A DNA stretch of 6,906 nucleotides from assembly GCA_030064795.1 (NCBI GenBank), contig JASJEI010000365.1, positions 1 through 6,906 of the forward strand. The letters run 5' to 3'. Positions 5,505 through 6,906 of the stretch are shown one piece after another. The position numbers were made by a program, and so were the translations under genes. This DNA is from Pleurocapsa sp. MO_226.B13 (GTDB lineage Bacteria; Cyanobacteriota; Cyanobacteriia; Cyanobacteriales; Xenococcaceae). The notes beneath the pieces were generated by a model. It was not told the DNA's origin. It worked only from the letters and a program-made list of their open reading frames with translations, and ran no database searches. Each line of letters starts with the position of its first letter. Positions within the stretch are counted from its first letter, which is position 1.

Positions 5505-6710
5505 TTACAGTAGCATTCCCGTTACACAAGCTGTCAAAAAACAAGCCAAAGAACCAGCAATCATTGCTCGCAATCCTAAAACAGCCAAATCCTGCTGTCG
5601 AGAGGGGGCGATCGCACTAAGTCCCCCAATTTGAATGCCAATCGAACCTAAATGGGAAAAACCACACAAAGCATAGGTAGCAATAATCGTAGTTCTTTGG
5701 GAAAGATTGGGCATCATCTCTTTCAAATCCAGATAGGCAATAAATTCATTGAAAATAATTTTTTTTCCCAATAAAATCCCTACAGATAAACAGTCAGCTA
5801 AAGGTATGCCCATCAACCAAGCAAAAGGAAACATCAAATAGGACAAAATCCATTCTAAAGATAGCTGAGGTAAACCTACTTGCTCTCCCATCCAGCCCAA
5901 AATCGCATTAACTAAAGCCAATAATCCTAAAAAGGCGATTAACATCGCTCCGACATTAAGGGCTAATTTCAAACCATCTAATGCTCCCGTCGTAATCGCA
6001 TCGATCGCATTGACATAAATCCGTTTAACTTTAACTTCGATTTTCCCCTTAGTTTCGGGTTTAGCCGTCTCTGGATAAAAGATTTTTGCCATTGCTAAAG
6101 CTGCTGGTGCAGACATTACCGAAGCTGCAATCAAGTGTTCTGCTGGTATGCCAAAAGAAATATAGGCAGCCATGACTCCCCCAGCAATGGTGGCGAAACC
6201 GCCAGTCATCACTGCATGGAGTTCCGATACTGTTAGAGTAGGTAGATAGGGTTTAATTAATAATGGTGCTTCTGTAAGTCCGACAAAAATATTAGCAGCA
6301 CAACTGAGAGACTCCGCACCAGAAGTTTTCATCGTTCGCATCATTATCCATCCCAAAGCCCCGACAACTCTCGGTAAAATCTGGTAGTGATAGAGTAAAG
6401 AAATAAAAGCCGAGAAAAAGATAATCGTCGGTAGAATTTTAAACGCTAGAAAATGTTCCTCAAATCCATCTCCAAAGACAAATTTTGCCCCCGCATCGGA
6501 AAAATCAAGAAATTGTCTGACGCGATCGCCTAGAAATTGAAACAGCGTCAATCCGACTGTAGTTTTGAGAATCAAAAACCCTAGAACTAATTGTAATCCA
6601 ATTCCCCAAAGTACCGTAGACCAGCGGATTTTTGCCCGATTGACGGAACACAGATATCCACACGCTATAAAAACTATTAATCCTAGTAAAGAAATTAGTC
6701 GTTGGTTCAT
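5505..6710 (-). CDS. Concentrative nucleoside transporter (CNT/NupC family)
   Basis: CNT proteins import nucleosides across the inner membrane with a Na+ or H+ gradient. The 401-residue length matches bacterial members. An N-terminal helix pair (about 5-50) precedes a gate-like region. The core carries the signature GAESLSCAANIFVGLTEAPL (131-150), then SELHAVMTGGFATIAGGV (162-179), NEFIAY (321-326) and ALCGFSHLGSIGIQIGG (347-363). Compared with Vibrio cholerae CNT, Thr146 and Glu147 keep the TE of its GQTE motif, Glu322 corresponds to Glu332, Phe351 to Phe366 and Ser356 to Ser371. However, Gln154 is replaced by Leu145 and Asn368 by His353, so substrate preference may differ from typical family members. 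The ATG at 6708-6710 gives a family-like N-terminus; no strong ribosome binding site precedes it. A terminator lies downstream at 5421-5444. Family assignment is firm; the substrate is not. Confidence -1.
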   Translation of the reverse strand: MNQRLISLLGLIVFIACGYLCSVNRAKIRWSTVLWGIGLQLVLGFLILKTTVGLTLFQFLGDRVRQFLDFSDAGAKFVFGDGFEEHFLAFKILPTIIFFSAFISLLYHYQILPRVVGALGWIMMRTMKTSGAESLSCAANIFVGLTEAPLLIKPYLPTLTVSELHAVMTGGFATIAGGVMAAYISFGIPAEHLIAASVMSAPAALAMAKIFYPETAKPETKGKIEVKVKRIYVNAIDAITTGALDGLKLALNVGAMLIAFLGLLALVNAILGWMGEQVGLPQLSLEWILSYLMFPFAWLMGIPLADCLSVGILLGKKIIFNEFIAYLDLKEMMPNLSQRTTIIATYALCGFSHLGSIGIQIGGLSAIAPSRQQDLAVLGLRAMIAGSLACFLTACVTGMLL

Positions 6711-6906
6711 TTAAATCAAACAAGCATCTGGCACATCCAACCAATCATTCCATATTTTTGAGGCTTAATTGTACTGCAAAGATACAAAACATAAGGGGAA
6801 AACCTCTTTTGGCAAAGTCGATAATCGCGATCGCCCTTCTGACTCAAAGTTTTGAAGGTGAGTTGGTACAGCTAGACGACAGTAAAAGTCAAATCTTGAA
6901 GGCAGA
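6711..6906. other. Edge region without an assignable gene
   Basis: Upstream of the transporter start, with a HIP1 site at 6827-6834. A minus-strand open run enters from the right edge and ends at a TAA (6765-6767), giving 46 residues ending PLCFVSLQYN. This could be the tail of a gene outside the window. A plus-strand open run from a TTG at 6809, with AAGGGG 10 bases before it, also reaches the edge. Neither resembles anything I know and at most one can be real. Confidence -1.

Noticed and set aside
6505..6744. Minus-strand ORF of 79 codons overlapping the start of the nucleoside transporter gene
   Set aside because: It is in another frame, has no recognisable features and overlaps a firm CNT N-terminus.

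Overview
This window looks like a chromosomal segment of a cyanobacterium. The HIP1 octamer GCGATCGC, typical of cyanobacteria, occurs nine times (at 1178, 1694, 1902, 3165, 4517, 5041, 5608, 6522 and 6827). A DUF3172 protein, a family I know only from cyanobacteria, lies beside glmS. The host genes are moderately AT-rich and mostly lack strong Shine-Dalgarno sequences.

Layout, left to right. Positions 1-475 are the right end of a Tn7-like transposon. It consists of a broken tnsA (the N-terminal 84 codons, minus strand) and a terminal region with three copies of an 18-19 bp TnsB-type binding site. The element ends at position 475 with a TGT terminus. Positions 476-499 are the short stretch between the element and the glmS stop codon, and glmS itself (500-2383, minus) is the classic Tn7 attachment gene. 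The rest of the element lies left of the window, so whether it is intact, encodes CRISPR-guided targeting or is only a remnant cannot be seen here. The tnsA copy in view is broken.

Upstream of glmS in the same orientation is the DUF3172 membrane-anchored protein (2457-3041, minus). A 347-bp divergent intergenic region (3042-3388) holds a 24-bp perfect palindrome centred on HIP1, with a promoter-like -35/-10 pair pointing inwards from each side.

A TonB-family protein (3389-4360, plus) and an ExbB/TolQ-family proton channel protein (4425-5069, plus) follow as an operon-like pair for energising outer-membrane transport. No exbD is present beside them. After this pair comes a 55-codon ORF that looks like the truncated start of a longer protein (5146-5313). 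A minus-strand intrinsic terminator (5421-5444) then closes a concentrative nucleoside transporter gene (5505-6710, minus). That transporter has two substitutions at positions that bind nucleoside in characterised CNTs. The last 196 bases carry no gene I can assign.

The best second-look item is the Tn7-like insertion: element terminus, spacing from glmS, TnsB-type repeats and tnsA orientation all agree. Whether it belongs to a known Tn7 or CRISPR-associated transposon subgroup depends on sequence outside this window.
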